Source: Streptomyces sedi (GTDB lineage: Bacteria > Actinomycetota > Actinomycetes > Streptomycetales > Streptomycetaceae). Taken from it: a stretch of DNA of 64,000 nt. The position numbers and the translations under genes were made by a program. The notes under the pieces were generated by a model that was given only the letters and a program-made list of their open reading frames with translations, was not told where the DNA came from and searched no databases. Where the stretch lies: contig NZ_VDGT01000015.1 in assembly GCF_006335015.1 (NCBI RefSeq), forward strand, positions 1 through 64,000, given 5' to 3'. Position 1 is the first letter of the stretch; the number at the start of each line of letters is the position of its first letter. Below are positions 26,154-34,620 of this stretch, one piece after another.

Positions 26154-28607
26154 ATGGCACACCCCCATGTCATACAGGCAGCCGAGGCCGTCGAACTCAC
26201 CAGTGGGAACCGGACGCTGGTCCTGCTGATCGCCGTGGTCGCCCTGGCGGCCCTGGGACTGGCGATCGTTCTGGTGCGACAGGTCCTCGCCGCCGGCGAA
26301 GGCACCGAGAACATGCGGAAGATCGCCGCCGCCGTTCAGGAGGGCGCCAACGCCTATCTCGCCAGACAGTTGCGTACCCTCGCGATCTTCGCCTTCGTCG
26401 TCGTCTTTCTCCTTCTGCTGCTCCCTGCGGACGACTGGAACGAACGGATCGGGCGTTCCCTCTTCTTCGTCGTCGGTGCCGCTTTCTCGGCGGGTACCGG
26501 TTATCTGGGAATGTGGCTGGCGGTGCGGAGTAATGTCCGGGTGGCTGCCGCTGCGCGTGAGGCGGGAGAAAAGGACCTGATCTCCGTGCGGCACCAGGCG
26601 ATGCGCATCGCCTTTCGCACCGGCGGCGTGGTCGGAATGTTCACGGTCGGGCTCGGCCTGCTGGGCGCCGCCTGTGTCGTGCTGGTCTACACGGCCGACG
26701 CGCCGAAGGTGCTGGAGGGCTTCGGCCTCGGCGCCGCGCTGATCGCGATGTTCATGCGGGTCGGCGGCGGCATCTTCACCAAGGCCGCCGACGTCGGCGC
26801 CGATCTGGTCGGCAAGGTCGAGCAGGGCATCCCCGAGGACGACCCGCGCAACGCCGCGACCATCGCCGACAACGTGGGTGACAACGTCGGCGACTGCGCC
26901 GGCATGGCGGCCGACCTCTTCGAGTCCTACGCGGTCACCCTGGTCGCCGCGCTGATCCTGGGCAGCGTGGCGTTCGGCGACGCGGGTCTCGCGTTCCCGC
27001 TGCTGGTCCCCGCGATCGGGGTGCTGACCGCGATGGCCGGCATCTTCCTGGTCGCGCCGCGCCGCGGCGACCGCACCAGCATGACCGCCATCAACCGCGG
27101 TTTCTTCCTCTCCGCCGGCATCTCGCTGGCGCTGGTCGCCGTGGCGACCTACCTCTACCTCCCGGACAGCTTCCAGGAGTTGGACGGCGTCACCGACACG
27201 GAGATCGCCGCCCACGACGCCGACCCCCGGCTCTTCGCGCTGACCGCCGTCGCCATCGGCATCGTGCTGGCGGCGCTGATCCAGCAGCTCACCGGCTACT
27301 TCACCGAGCCTTCCCGCCGCCCGGTCCGCGACATCGGCAGGACCTCGCGCACGGGCCCGGCGACCGTGGTGCTGGCCGGGTTCTCGCTGGGCCTGGAGTC
27401 CGCCGTCTACACCGCGCTGCTGGTCGGACTCAGCGTCTACGCGGCCTTCGCGCTGGCCGGCGGCATCCTGATGCTGGCGCTCTTCGCCGTGGCGCTGGCC
27501 GGCACCGGGCTGCTGACCACGGTCGGGGTGATCGTGGCCATGGACACGTTCGGCCCGGTCGCCGACAACGCGCAGGGCATCGCCGAGATGTCGGGCGACG
27601 TCCAGGGCGAGGGCGCCCAGGTGCTGACCGACCTCGACGCGGTGGGCAACACCACCAAGGCGGTCACCAAGGGCATCGCGATCGCCACCGCCGTGCTGGC
27701 CGCCGCCGCGCTGTTCGGCTCCTACCGGGACGCGGTCGTCGAGGCCGTCGCGGAGGCGGAGCTGACGGCGAACGAGGTGCTCGGCGAGGCCGCGCTCAGC
27801 CTCGACATCTCGCAACCCAACAACCTGGTCGGTCTGATCATCGGCTCCGCGGTCGTCTTTCTCTTCTCGGGGCTCGCGGTCAACGCCGTCTCCCGCTCGG
27901 CTGGCTCGGTGGTGTACGAGGTGCGCCGGCAGTTCCGCGAGCGGCCGGGGATCATGGACCACACCGAGCAGCCCGAGTACGGCAGAGTCGTGGACATCTG
28001 CACCAGGGACTCGCTGCGCGAGCTGGCCACCCCGGGGCTGTTGGCGGTGATGGCGCCGATCGCGGTCGGCTTCAGCCTGGGCATCGGCCCGCTGGGCGCC
28101 TATCTCGCCGGGTCCATCGGCACCGGCATCCTGATGGCGGTCTTCCTCGCCAACTCCGGTGGCGCCTGGGACAACGCCAAGAAGCTGGTCGAGGACGGTC
28201 ACCACGGCGGCAAGGGCAGCGAGGCCCACGCCGCGACGGTGATCGGCGACACCATCGGCGACCCGTTCAAGGACACGGCGGGTCCCGCGATCAATCCGCT
28301 GCTCAAGGTGATGAACCTGGTCGCGCTGCTCATCGCCCCCGCCGTCATCACCCTCAGCTACGGCGAGGATGCCCACGCGGGGCTCCGCGCGCTGATCGCC
28401 GCCCTGGCGATCGCGGTGATCGTGGTGGCGGTGCAGCTCTCACGGCGGCGCGGCATCGCGGTCGACGACTCGGAGGACGACGCCCCGAGGAGCGACGACC
28501 CCGACGACCCCGACGACTCCGACGACCCCGACCCCGACGGCGACGGTTCGGCGAACGAGGGCGCCGAACCGTCCACGAGGGGTGGTGCCGCGCCGGGGAA
28601 GTCCTAG
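26154..28607 (+). CDS. hppA: Membrane-bound proton-translocating pyrophosphatase
   Basis: An 817-residue integral-membrane pyrophosphatase (about 16-17 helices) that couples PPi hydrolysis to H+ export. The PPi-binding signature DVGADLVGKVE and the acidic motif EDDPRNAATIADNVGDN are present. The segment GNTTKAVTKG carries Lys where K+-dependent enzymes have Ala, so this is the K+-independent H+-pumping class, as in S. coelicolor HppA. Unusually, the C-terminus is a 60-residue tail with Asp-Asp-Pro-Asp repeats (28460-28560), probably cytosolic or periplasmic charge decoration. It stands alone between two terminators. Confidence 0.95.
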   Translation: MAHPHVIQAAEAVELTSGNRTLVLLIAVVALAALGLAIVLVRQVLAAGEGTENMRKIAAAVQEGANAYLARQLRTLAIFAFVVVFLLLLLPADDWNERIGRSLFFVVGAAFSAGTGYLGMWLAVRSNVRVAAAAREAGEKDLISVRHQAMRIAFRTGGVVGMFTVGLGLLGAACVVLVYTADAPKVLEGFGLGAALIAMFMRVGGGIFTKAADVGADLVGKVEQGIPEDDPRNAATIADNVGDNVGDCAGMAADLFESYAVTLVAALILGSVAFGDAGLAFPLLVPAIGVLTAMAGIFLVAPRRGDRTSMTAINRGFFLSAGISLALVAVATYLYLPDSFQELDGVTDTEIAAHDADPRLFALTAVAIGIVLAALIQQLTGYFTEPSRRPVRDIGRTSRTGPATVVLAGFSLGLESAVYTALLVGLSVYAAFALAGGILMLALFAVALAGTGLLTTVGVIVAMDTFGPVADNAQGIAEMSGDVQGEGAQVLTDLDAVGNTTKAVTKGIAIATAVLAAAALFGSYRDAVVEAVAEAELTANEVLGEAALSLDISQPNNLVGLIIGSAVVFLFSGLAVNAVSRSAGSVVYEVRRQFRERPGIMDHTEQPEYGRVVDICTRDSLRELATPGLLAVMAPIAVGFSLGIGPLGAYLAGSIGTGILMAVFLANSGGAWDNAKKLVEDGHHGGKGSEAHAATVIGDTIGDPFKDTAGPAINPLLKVMNLVALLIAPAVITLSYGEDAHAGLRALIAALAIAVIVVAVQLSRRRGIAVDDSEDDAPRSDDPDDPDDSDDPDPDGDGSANEGAEPSTRGGAAPGKS

Positions 28608-28629
28608 GAGGCCGGGAAGGCGCGTTCCC

Positions 28630-28668
28630 CCGCGCCCGCGACGGTCCGGGCCACCGTCACGGGCGCGG
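28630..28668. terminator. Bidirectional terminator between hppA and the VOC gene
   Basis: An inverted repeat with 15 of 16 pairs (CCGCGCCCGCGACGGT against its complement) and a seven-base loop, 22 bases after the hppA stop and 61 bases beyond the convergent VOC gene. Confidence 0.75.
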
Positions 28669-28729
28669 GCGAACGGCCCCCAGGCCCCACCCCCGTTTCC
28701 CCCGTTTCCCCCGTTCCCCCCGGGGGGCT

Positions 28730-29140
28730 CTAGCCGGCCGCGCTGAAGCGGAGCATGTTCCCCGCCGGGTCGCGGAAGGCGCAGTCACGGACGCCGTAGG
28801 GCTGGTCGATCGGCTCCTGGAGCACGTCGCCGCCCGCCGCGCGGACGCGTTCGAACGTGGCGTCCACGTCGTCCGTCGTGAAGTTCACCCCGCGCAGCAG
28901 CCCCTTGGCCAGCAGCTCGGCGACGGCCTTCCGGTCGGCCTCCGACGCGTTCGGGTCGGCCAGCGGCGGTTCCAAAACGATCTCCACGCCCGGCTGGTCG
29001 GGCGAGCCGACGGTCAGCCAGCGCATCCCCTCGAACGAGACGTCGTTGCGGACCTCAAGACCGAGGACGTCGCGGTAGAAGGTGAGGGCCTTGTCGTGGT
29101 CGTCGACGGCGATGAAGCACTGTGCGAGCTTGATGTTCAT
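28730..29140 (-). CDS. VOC-family (glyoxalase-fold) protein
   Basis: A 136-residue single-domain vicinal-oxygen-chelate protein with two beta-alpha-beta-beta-beta modules. The segment QCFIAVDDHDKALTFYRDVLG opens the first and FRDPAGNMLRFS closes the second. The metal-ligand pattern is incomplete, so it could be an enzyme, a binding protein or a resistance protein. A leaderless TAGCGT box precedes ATG 29140. It lies downstream of the AraC-type gene on the same strand. Confidence 0.82.
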   Translation of the reverse strand: MNIKLAQCFIAVDDHDKALTFYRDVLGLEVRNDVSFEGMRWLTVGSPDQPGVEIVLEPPLADPNASEADRKAVAELLAKGLLRGVNFTTDDVDATFERVRAAGGDVLQEPIDQPYGVRDCAFRDPAGNMLRFSAAG

Positions 29141-29147
29141 GTCCCCG

Positions 29148-29153
29148 ACGCTA
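29148..29153 (-). promoter_or_regulatory. -10 box for the VOC gene
   Basis: TAGCGT on the minus strand ends seven bases before ATG 29140, predicting a leaderless transcript separate from the AraC gene. Confidence 0.45.
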
Positions 29154-29251
29154 CGAGGCGTCGCCCGACCGCGCTTCTCCGATCCTGACCGATCCGCTCC
29201 CGACCGATCCGATCCCGACAGGTCGCCGTCGCCCGCGGGGAGCGGGAACGG

Positions 29252-29692
29252 TCACCCGTCGCCGTTTCGCTCCTCCCGGGCACGCGGCGGCTTCCTGACC
29301 GGGCGGGTCAGGTACTTGGCGACACACGCCGGGATCGGCGCGCCCGACTCGTGCGGGCGGGCGCGGTAGGCGCTCGGGGAGACGCCGACCAGCGCGGTGA
29401 AGCGCGAGCTGAAGGAGCCCAGCGAGGTGCAGCCCACCGCGAAGCAGACCTCCGTCACGCTCAGGTCGCCCCTGCGCAGCAGCGCCTTCGCGCGCTCCAC
29501 GCGGCGGGTCATCAGGTAGTTGTACGGCGTCTCGCCGTAGGCGGCGCGGAAGCTGCGCGAGAAGTGGCCCGAGGACATCAGCGCGACCCTGGCCAGCGCG
29601 GGGACGTCCAACGGCGACGCGTAGTCGCGGTCCATCGCGTCGCGCGCGCGGCGCAGCCGCCTCAGGTCGTCGAGCTCCACGTCCGCCAGCAT
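29252..29692 (-). CDS. AraC-family transcriptional regulator (DNA-binding domain only)
   Basis: A 146-residue protein that is nearly all AraC-type double helix-turn-helix. The first HTH is at about 28-50 (VPALARVALMSSGHFSRSF) and the second at about 78-100 (TEVCFAVGCTSLGSFSSRF), followed by a short basic tail. It has no effector domain, like SoxS or MarA. It sits 111 bases upstream of the VOC gene, the common pattern of a regulator and the VOC protein it controls. Confidence 0.85.
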   Translation of the reverse strand: MLADVELDDLRRLRRARDAMDRDYASPLDVPALARVALMSSGHFSRSFRAAYGETPYNYLMTRRVERAKALLRRGDLSVTEVCFAVGCTSLGSFSSRFTALVGVSPSAYRARPHESGAPIPACVAKYLTRPVRKPPRAREERNGDG

Positions 29693-30070
29693 CGCACGGC
29701 CGCCGCGGTCCCGGTCCGGTACGGGTTCCGGCGGCGACCGACTGGGAAGCCGCCGGCCGAGGCGCTATCCTCGGCCCCCGGCCCAGGAGCCCACGCACGT
29801 CGTGGACCAGCGGCGACCCCGGTGCCGGTCGCCGCCTCCGCCGGAGAGTCCCGGTGCGGCCGAGCCCATCCCTTCGCCGCCCCGGGCCGACCCGCGCCCG
29901 ACCGGCCGACACCACCTGCCCGTCACGACCACGGGCCGCCGTCACGCGCGCCCCGCCGGGACCGACCCGTCCCGCGGGGCGTCGGAACGCGCGGTCGGCC
30001 CGACCATGTTCGCGAACGCGACCGCCGCGCGGCGACGACCGCCGGCGGCCGTACCGAGGGAGACACCGCC
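29693..30070. other. Divergent intergenic region (AraC-type gene / UvrA-like gene)
   Basis: 378 bases without a supported gene. CTATCCT near 29766 is a weak -10 candidate for the UvrA-like gene. The stretch is rich in CGACC and CGCGACCG direct repeats (29880-30055). No hairpin stands out. Confidence 0.4.
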
Positions 30071-32446
30071 ATGAGCAACGGCACCGAGGCGTCGCGGCCC
30101 GCAGCCGACAGCCACGACTGGATCCGCGTGCGCGGCGCGCGGGAGAACAACCTGAGGGACGTCGACGTCGAGATTCCCAAGCGTCGGCTGACCGTCTTCA
30201 CCGGGGTCTCGGGCTCCGGCAAGAGCTCGCTGGTCTTCGGCACGATCGCGGCCGAGTCCCAGCGGATGATCAACGAGACCTACAGCGCCTTCCTCCAGGG
30301 CTTCATGCCGTCGCTGGCGCGACCGGAGGCGGACCTGCTGGAGGGGTTGACCACGGCGATCATCGTCGACCAGGAGCGGATGGGCGCCAACCCGCGCTCC
30401 ACGGTCGGCACCGCGACCGACGCCAACGCGATGCTGCGGATCCTCTTCAGCCGGCTGGGCGAGCCGCACGTCGGCTCGCCCAACGCGTTCTCGTTCAACG
30501 TCCCCTCCGTCAGGGGCGCCGGCGCGGTCACCGTCGAGCGTGGCGAGGGCACGAAGAAGGAACGGGTCGACTTCCAGGTCAACGGCGGTATGTGCCCGCG
30601 CTGCGAGGGCATCGGCTCGGCGACCGACATCGATCTGAGCCAGCTCTTCGACGACAGCAAGTCGCTCAACGAGGACCCGTTCACCATCCCCGGCTACACC
30701 GCGGACGGCTGGAACGTCCGGCTGATCGCCGCGTCCGGCTTTCTCGACCCGGACAAGCCAATTCGCGACTACACCGATCAGGAACGGCACGACTTCCTGC
30801 ACCGCGAGCCGATCAAACGAAAGATCGCGGGCACCAACATGACCTACGAGGGTCTGCTGCCCCGCGTCAGGAAGTCGTTCCTCGCCAAGGACCGGGAGGC
30901 GATGCAGCCGCACATCAGGGCGTTCGTCGACCGGGCCGTCACCTACACCGCCTGCCCCGACTGCGGCGGCACCCGGCTCAACGAGGCTGCCCGTTCGTCC
31001 CGGATCAACGGGATGAACATCGCCGAGGCGTGCGCGACGCAGATCAGCGACCTCGCCGCCTGGGTGCGCGGGATCGACGAGTCCTCGGTCGGGCCGCTGC
31101 TCGCCGGGCTGGGTGGGACGCTGGACTCGTTCGTGGAGATCGGCCTCGGCTATCTCTCGCTCGACCGGCCCTCCGGCACGCTCTCGGGCGGCGAGGCGCA
31201 GCGCGTGAAGATGATCCGCAACCTCGGTTCCTCGCTCACCGACGTGACCTATGTCTTCGACGAGCCCACCGTCGGCCTCCACCCGCACGACATCCAGCGG
31301 ATGAACGACCTGCTGCTGCGGCTGCGCGACAAGGGCAACACGGTGCTGGTCGTCGAGCACAAGCCGGAGTCGATCGCCATCGCCGACCACGTCGTCGACC
31401 TCGGTCCCGGCGCCGGGACCGGCGGCGGGACGCTCTGCTACGAGGGCACCGTCGAGGGGCTGCGCGCCAGCGGCACGCTGACCGGCCGCCACCTCGACGA
31501 CCGCGCCGCGCTGAAGGAGAAGGTCCGCGTCCCCACCGGCACGCTGCCGATCCGCGGCGCCGACACGCACAACCTGCGGAACGTCGACGTGGACGTCCCG
31601 CTGGGCGCGCTGGTGGTGGTCACCGGCGTCGCCGGCTCGGGCAAGAGCTCGCTGATCCACGGTTCGATCCCGGCCGGCGAGGGGGTCGTCTCCGTCGACC
31701 AGGGCGCGATCCGAGGCTCGCGCCGCAGCAACCCCGCCACCTACACCGGGCTGCTCGACCCGATCCGCAAGGCGTTCGCGAAGGCCAACGGCGTCAAGCC
31801 GGCGCTCTTCAGCGCCAACTCGGAGGGCGCCTGCCCCGAGTGCAAGGGCGCCGGCGTCATCTACACCGACCTCGGCATGATGGCCGGCGTCGCCACCCCC
31901 TGCGAGGAGTGCGAGGGGAGGCGGTTCCAGGCCGCGGTGCTCGACTACCACCTCGGCGGCCGGAACATCAGTGAGGTGCTGGCGATGTCCGTGACCGAGG
32001 CGGAGGAGTTCTTCGGCGCCGGCGACGCCCGCACCCCCGCCGCGCACACCGTTCTGCGCCGGCTGGTGGACGTCGGCCTCGGCTATCTGAGCCTCGGCCA
32101 GCCGCTGACCACCCTCTCCGGCGGCGAGCGGCAGCGGCTGAAGCTGGCGACGCACATGGGGGAGAAGGGTGGCGTCTACGTGCTGGACGAGCCGACCACC
32201 GGCCTCCACCTGGCCGACGTCGAGCAACTCCTCGGGCTGCTCGACCGGTTGGTCGACTCCGGCAAGTCGGTGATCGTCATCGAGCACCACCAGGCCGTCA
32301 TGGCGCACGCCGACTGGATCATCGACCTGGGCCCGGGCGCCGGCCACGACGGCGGTCGCGTCGTCTTCGAGGGCACCCCGGCCGACCTGGTCGCCGCCCG
32401 TTCCACCCTCACCGGCGAGCATCTGGCCGACTACGTGCGGGCCTGA
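30071..32446 (+). CDS. UvrA-like ABC protein (short, UvrA2-type)
   Basis: A 791-residue twin-ATPase ABC protein. It has two Walker A motifs (GVSGSGKSSL, GVAGSGKSSL), two signatures (LSGGEAQRVKM, LSGGERQRLKL), and zinc-finger cysteines CPRCEGIG and CPECKGAG...CEECEG. It is about 150-200 residues shorter than housekeeping UvrA, consistent with the UvrA2/DrrC type that lacks the UvrB-binding region. Such paralogues are linked to tolerance of DNA-binding drugs. The true uvrA must be elsewhere. The ATG 30071 start has no strong ribosome site. The 3' end overlaps the convergent Nudix gene by 16 bases. Confidence 0.88.
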   Translation: MSNGTEASRPAADSHDWIRVRGARENNLRDVDVEIPKRRLTVFTGVSGSGKSSLVFGTIAAESQRMINETYSAFLQGFMPSLARPEADLLEGLTTAIIVDQERMGANPRSTVGTATDANAMLRILFSRLGEPHVGSPNAFSFNVPSVRGAGAVTVERGEGTKKERVDFQVNGGMCPRCEGIGSATDIDLSQLFDDSKSLNEDPFTIPGYTADGWNVRLIAASGFLDPDKPIRDYTDQERHDFLHREPIKRKIAGTNMTYEGLLPRVRKSFLAKDREAMQPHIRAFVDRAVTYTACPDCGGTRLNEAARSSRINGMNIAEACATQISDLAAWVRGIDESSVGPLLAGLGGTLDSFVEIGLGYLSLDRPSGTLSGGEAQRVKMIRNLGSSLTDVTYVFDEPTVGLHPHDIQRMNDLLLRLRDKGNTVLVVEHKPESIAIADHVVDLGPGAGTGGGTLCYEGTVEGLRASGTLTGRHLDDRAALKEKVRVPTGTLPIRGADTHNLRNVDVDVPLGALVVVTGVAGSGKSSLIHGSIPAGEGVVSVDQGAIRGSRRSNPATYTGLLDPIRKAFAKANGVKPALFSANSEGACPECKGAGVIYTDLGMMAGVATPCEECEGRRFQAAVLDYHLGGRNISEVLAMSVTEAEEFFGAGDARTPAAHTVLRRLVDVGLGYLSLGQPLTTLSGGERQRLKLATHMGEKGGVYVLDEPTTGLHLADVEQLLGLLDRLVDSGKSVIVIEHHQAVMAHADWIIDLGPGAGHDGGRVVFEGTPADLVAARSTLTGEHLADYVRA

Positions 32447-32985
32447 TCCCCGTCCGGGCCGCCCTCGTCGAGCAGCAGCGTCAACAGGCCGACGAGGGTG
32501 GCCCCCGAGACGATCTCCCGCCGCCGGATCATCCCCCTGACCTCCGTCAACGGAATCCACTCGATCCGTTCGGCCTCGTTCGCCTCGGTCGGCTCGCCGA
32601 TCCGCGCCGGCCCCTCGCCGAGGAAGACATGGTGCTCGGTGTCGGTGATCCCGGCGGCGGGTTCGCTGTAGACCAGCGGGCGCACCCGCTCCGGGCGCCA
32701 GCCGGTCTCCTCCTCCGCCTCCCGGACGGCGGCGTCCGCCGGGCTCTCCCCGTCCTCCACCAGGCCCATCGGCAGCTCCCACGCCCAGGCGTCGGTGACG
32801 AAGCGGTGCCGCCACAGCATCAGCACCCGGCGCTCCTCGTCGAGCATGGCTATGACCGCGAGATGCCGCAGCCGGACGACGTGGTGCTCGTAGCGGTGGC
32901 CGTCGGGCTGTTCGACGTCGTAGAGCCACAGGTTCAGCCAGGGGTTGGCGTAGATCCGCCGCTCGCCGTGCACCCGCCACCGCAT
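32431..32985 (-). CDS. Nudix hydrolase, ADP-ribose pyrophosphatase-like
   Basis: A 184-residue Nudix protein. The box GLVEDGESPADAAVREAEEETGW is canonical without insertions, and the upstream WELPMG segment with a downstream acidic loop resembles ADP-sugar pyrophosphatases. It ends inside the last codons of the UvrA-like gene on the opposite strand, a small convergent overlap. Confidence 0.85.
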   Translation of the reverse strand: MRWRVHGERRIYANPWLNLWLYDVEQPDGHRYEHHVVRLRHLAVIAMLDEERRVLMLWRHRFVTDAWAWELPMGLVEDGESPADAAVREAEEETGWRPERVRPLVYSEPAAGITDTEHHVFLGEGPARIGEPTEANEAERIEWIPLTEVRGMIRRREIVSGATLVGLLTLLLDEGGPDGDQART

Positions 32986-33095
32986 CCGTGGGCCCCCGTT
33001 CCCTCACCGTCGTGTCGGCGGGGACAGCATCTCAGGGGGCGCGCGCGGCCGGGGCGTCGGGCGGTCCGCCTGTTCTCACGGACGGCCGCGGTTCG

Positions 33096-33101
33096 TAGGG
33101 T
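33096..33101 (+). promoter_or_regulatory. -10 box for the HAD hydrolase
   Basis: TAGGGT lies 57 bases before GTG 33159. A start near 33108 would leave a leader of about 50 bases with GTGGAGGACGAG as ribosome site. Confidence 0.35.
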
Positions 33102-33158
33102 GAACGCCCATCGGTGGTTCGGCCGCCGTGATCCGACGCCCCGTGGAGGACGAGCACC

Positions 33159-33791
33159 GTGACCGCACCCGCAGCCGACGGCACCTTCGACGCCCTGCTC
33201 TGCGACCTGGACGGGGTGCTGCGGCACTGGGACGCGGGCCTGGCGCCCCGGTTGGAGGAGGAGTACGGGCTCGCGCCCGGCGCGTTCCACGGGACGGCGT
33301 TCCGTCCCGAGCGGCTGCTGCCCGCCGTGACCGGCGCGGTGACGGACGAGGCGTGGCGGGAGGCGGTCGCCGAGGATTTCGCGCCGGCGTGCGGGTCGTT
33401 GGCGCGGGCGCGCGCCCTGGTGGCCGAGTGGACCGACACGCCGGCGACGGTCGACCCGGAGGTGCGGGAGCTGCTGACGACGGTCGGGCGGCGGGTCCCC
33501 GTCGTTCTTGTGACAAACGCCACCAGCCGGCTGGACGCCGACCTCGCCTCGCTCGGCCTGACCGGGCTGGCGCACGCCGTGGTCAACTCCTCCCGCGAGG
33601 GGGTGGCCAAGCCGGACGCCGGCATCTTTCGGGTGGCGGCCGGGCGGGCCGGTGTTCCCGCTGGTCGCTGCCTGTTCGTCGACGACACGCCCGGCCATGT
33701 GACGGCCGCCCGTGCGCTGGGCATGACGGCCCACCACCACCGCGACAACACGTCGCTGCGCCGGGTGTTGGCGCCGCTGCTGGCGGCCTGA
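33159..33791 (+). CDS. HAD-family hydrolase
   Basis: A 210-residue haloacid-dehalogenase-type phosphatase with motif I LLCDLDGVL, motif II VLVTNATS, a motif III lysine in GVAKPDAGIF and motif IV FVDDTPGHV. The small helical cap fits a IA-type sugar- or nucleotide-phosphate phosphatase; the substrate cannot be told. GTG 33159 has GGAGGACGAG upstream. It is followed after 126 bases by the lipoprotein gene. Confidence 0.85.
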   Translation: MTAPAADGTFDALLCDLDGVLRHWDAGLAPRLEEEYGLAPGAFHGTAFRPERLLPAVTGAVTDEAWREAVAEDFAPACGSLARARALVAEWTDTPATVDPEVRELLTTVGRRVPVVLVTNATSRLDADLASLGLTGLAHAVVNSSREGVAKPDAGIFRVAAGRAGVPAGRCLFVDDTPGHVTAARALGMTAHHHRDNTSLRRVLAPLLAA

Positions 33792-33917
33792 CGCGCCGTC
33801 GCCGTCCGACTGATGCAAATGGCTGCACATCCGGACATCGCCCCCGGCCGTCACTCGGAAGAGGGATGCGCGACGTGTAAGTTCCCGCCCGAGCGGCACG
33901 AAGGGACGAGGAACGTG

Positions 33918-34595
33918 ATGAAGAAGCTCCCGGTGGCACTGTCGGGTTGCGCGGCGGTGGTCCTCACGCTGACGGCGTGCGGCGGCGACGACGGCAAGAA
34001 GGCCGACGAGTGGGCGCAGAGCGTCTGCGACCAGGTCCAGCCCCAGGTGGAGAGGATTCAGCAGGCCAACACGGCCATCGCGGAGGCCAGCGACGGCAGC
34101 CGTTCCCCCGAGGAGGTCCAGGAGGCCGACTCCGAGGCGTTCCAACACATCTCCGACGCCTACGGCGCCCTCGCCGACGCCGTCGACTCGGCCGGCGACC
34201 CGCCGGTGGACGACGGCGAACGGCTGCGCGAGGACGCGGTCACCGAACTGCGCGGCATCTCCGACTCCTACGGGCAGCTCAGGGAGACCATCGACGGCCT
34301 GGACACCTCCGACCAGGGGGCGTTCGCCGAGGGGCTCCAGAACATCGCCGGCCAGCTCCAGGAGCTGGGCGAGAGCGGCGACGAGGCGCTCAACGAGCTC
34401 CAGTCCAGCGACGTCGGCGAGGCGATGGCCCGTCAGGACGGCTGCCAGAGCCCGCCGGCCTCCGGAGAGACGGGCGGGGGCGGCGAGAGCGCCGAGGAGC
34501 CGGAGGAATCCGGCGGCAACGAGGGCGGCGACGAGGGCGGGAACGAGGACGAGGGCGGGGAGGAGCAGCCGGAGGAGGGCGAGGGCGACTCCTGA
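33918..34595 (+). CDS. Putative lipoprotein, helical with acidic Gly/Glu tail
   Basis: A 225-residue exported protein with signal peptide 1-19 and lipobox LTAC. The body (about 30-175) is predicted helical with heptad-like Glu/Gln/Leu segments (AFAEGLQNIAGQLQELG). The last 50 residues are nearly all Gly, Glu, Asp and Pro. I do not recognise the family. A role at the cell surface is inferred only from the signal. ATG 33918 is preferred over GTG 33915 because of the spacing to GACGAGG. Confidence 0.7.
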   Translation: MKKLPVALSGCAAVVLTLTACGGDDGKKADEWAQSVCDQVQPQVERIQQANTAIAEASDGSRSPEEVQEADSEAFQHISDAYGALADAVDSAGDPPVDDGERLREDAVTELRGISDSYGQLRETIDGLDTSDQGAFAEGLQNIAGQLQELGESGDEALNELQSSDVGEAMARQDGCQSPPASGETGGGGESAEEPEESGGNEGGDEGGNEDEGGEEQPEEGEGDS

Positions 34596-34608
34596 CGGGA
34601 CGCGCGCC

Positions 34609-34614
34609 CACAAT
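34609..34614 (+). promoter_or_regulatory. -10-like box for the methyltransferase gene
   Basis: CACAAT ends six bases before GTG 34621. It departs from TANNNT only at the first base; leaderless transcription is possible. Confidence 0.35.
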
Positions 34615-34620
34615 GGTCAG

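Noticed and set aside
26115..28376. 753-codon minus-strand frame opposite hppA
   Set aside because: It is a shadow of a well-supported gene. The translation is His/Arg/Asp/Gly-rich and lacks any domain.
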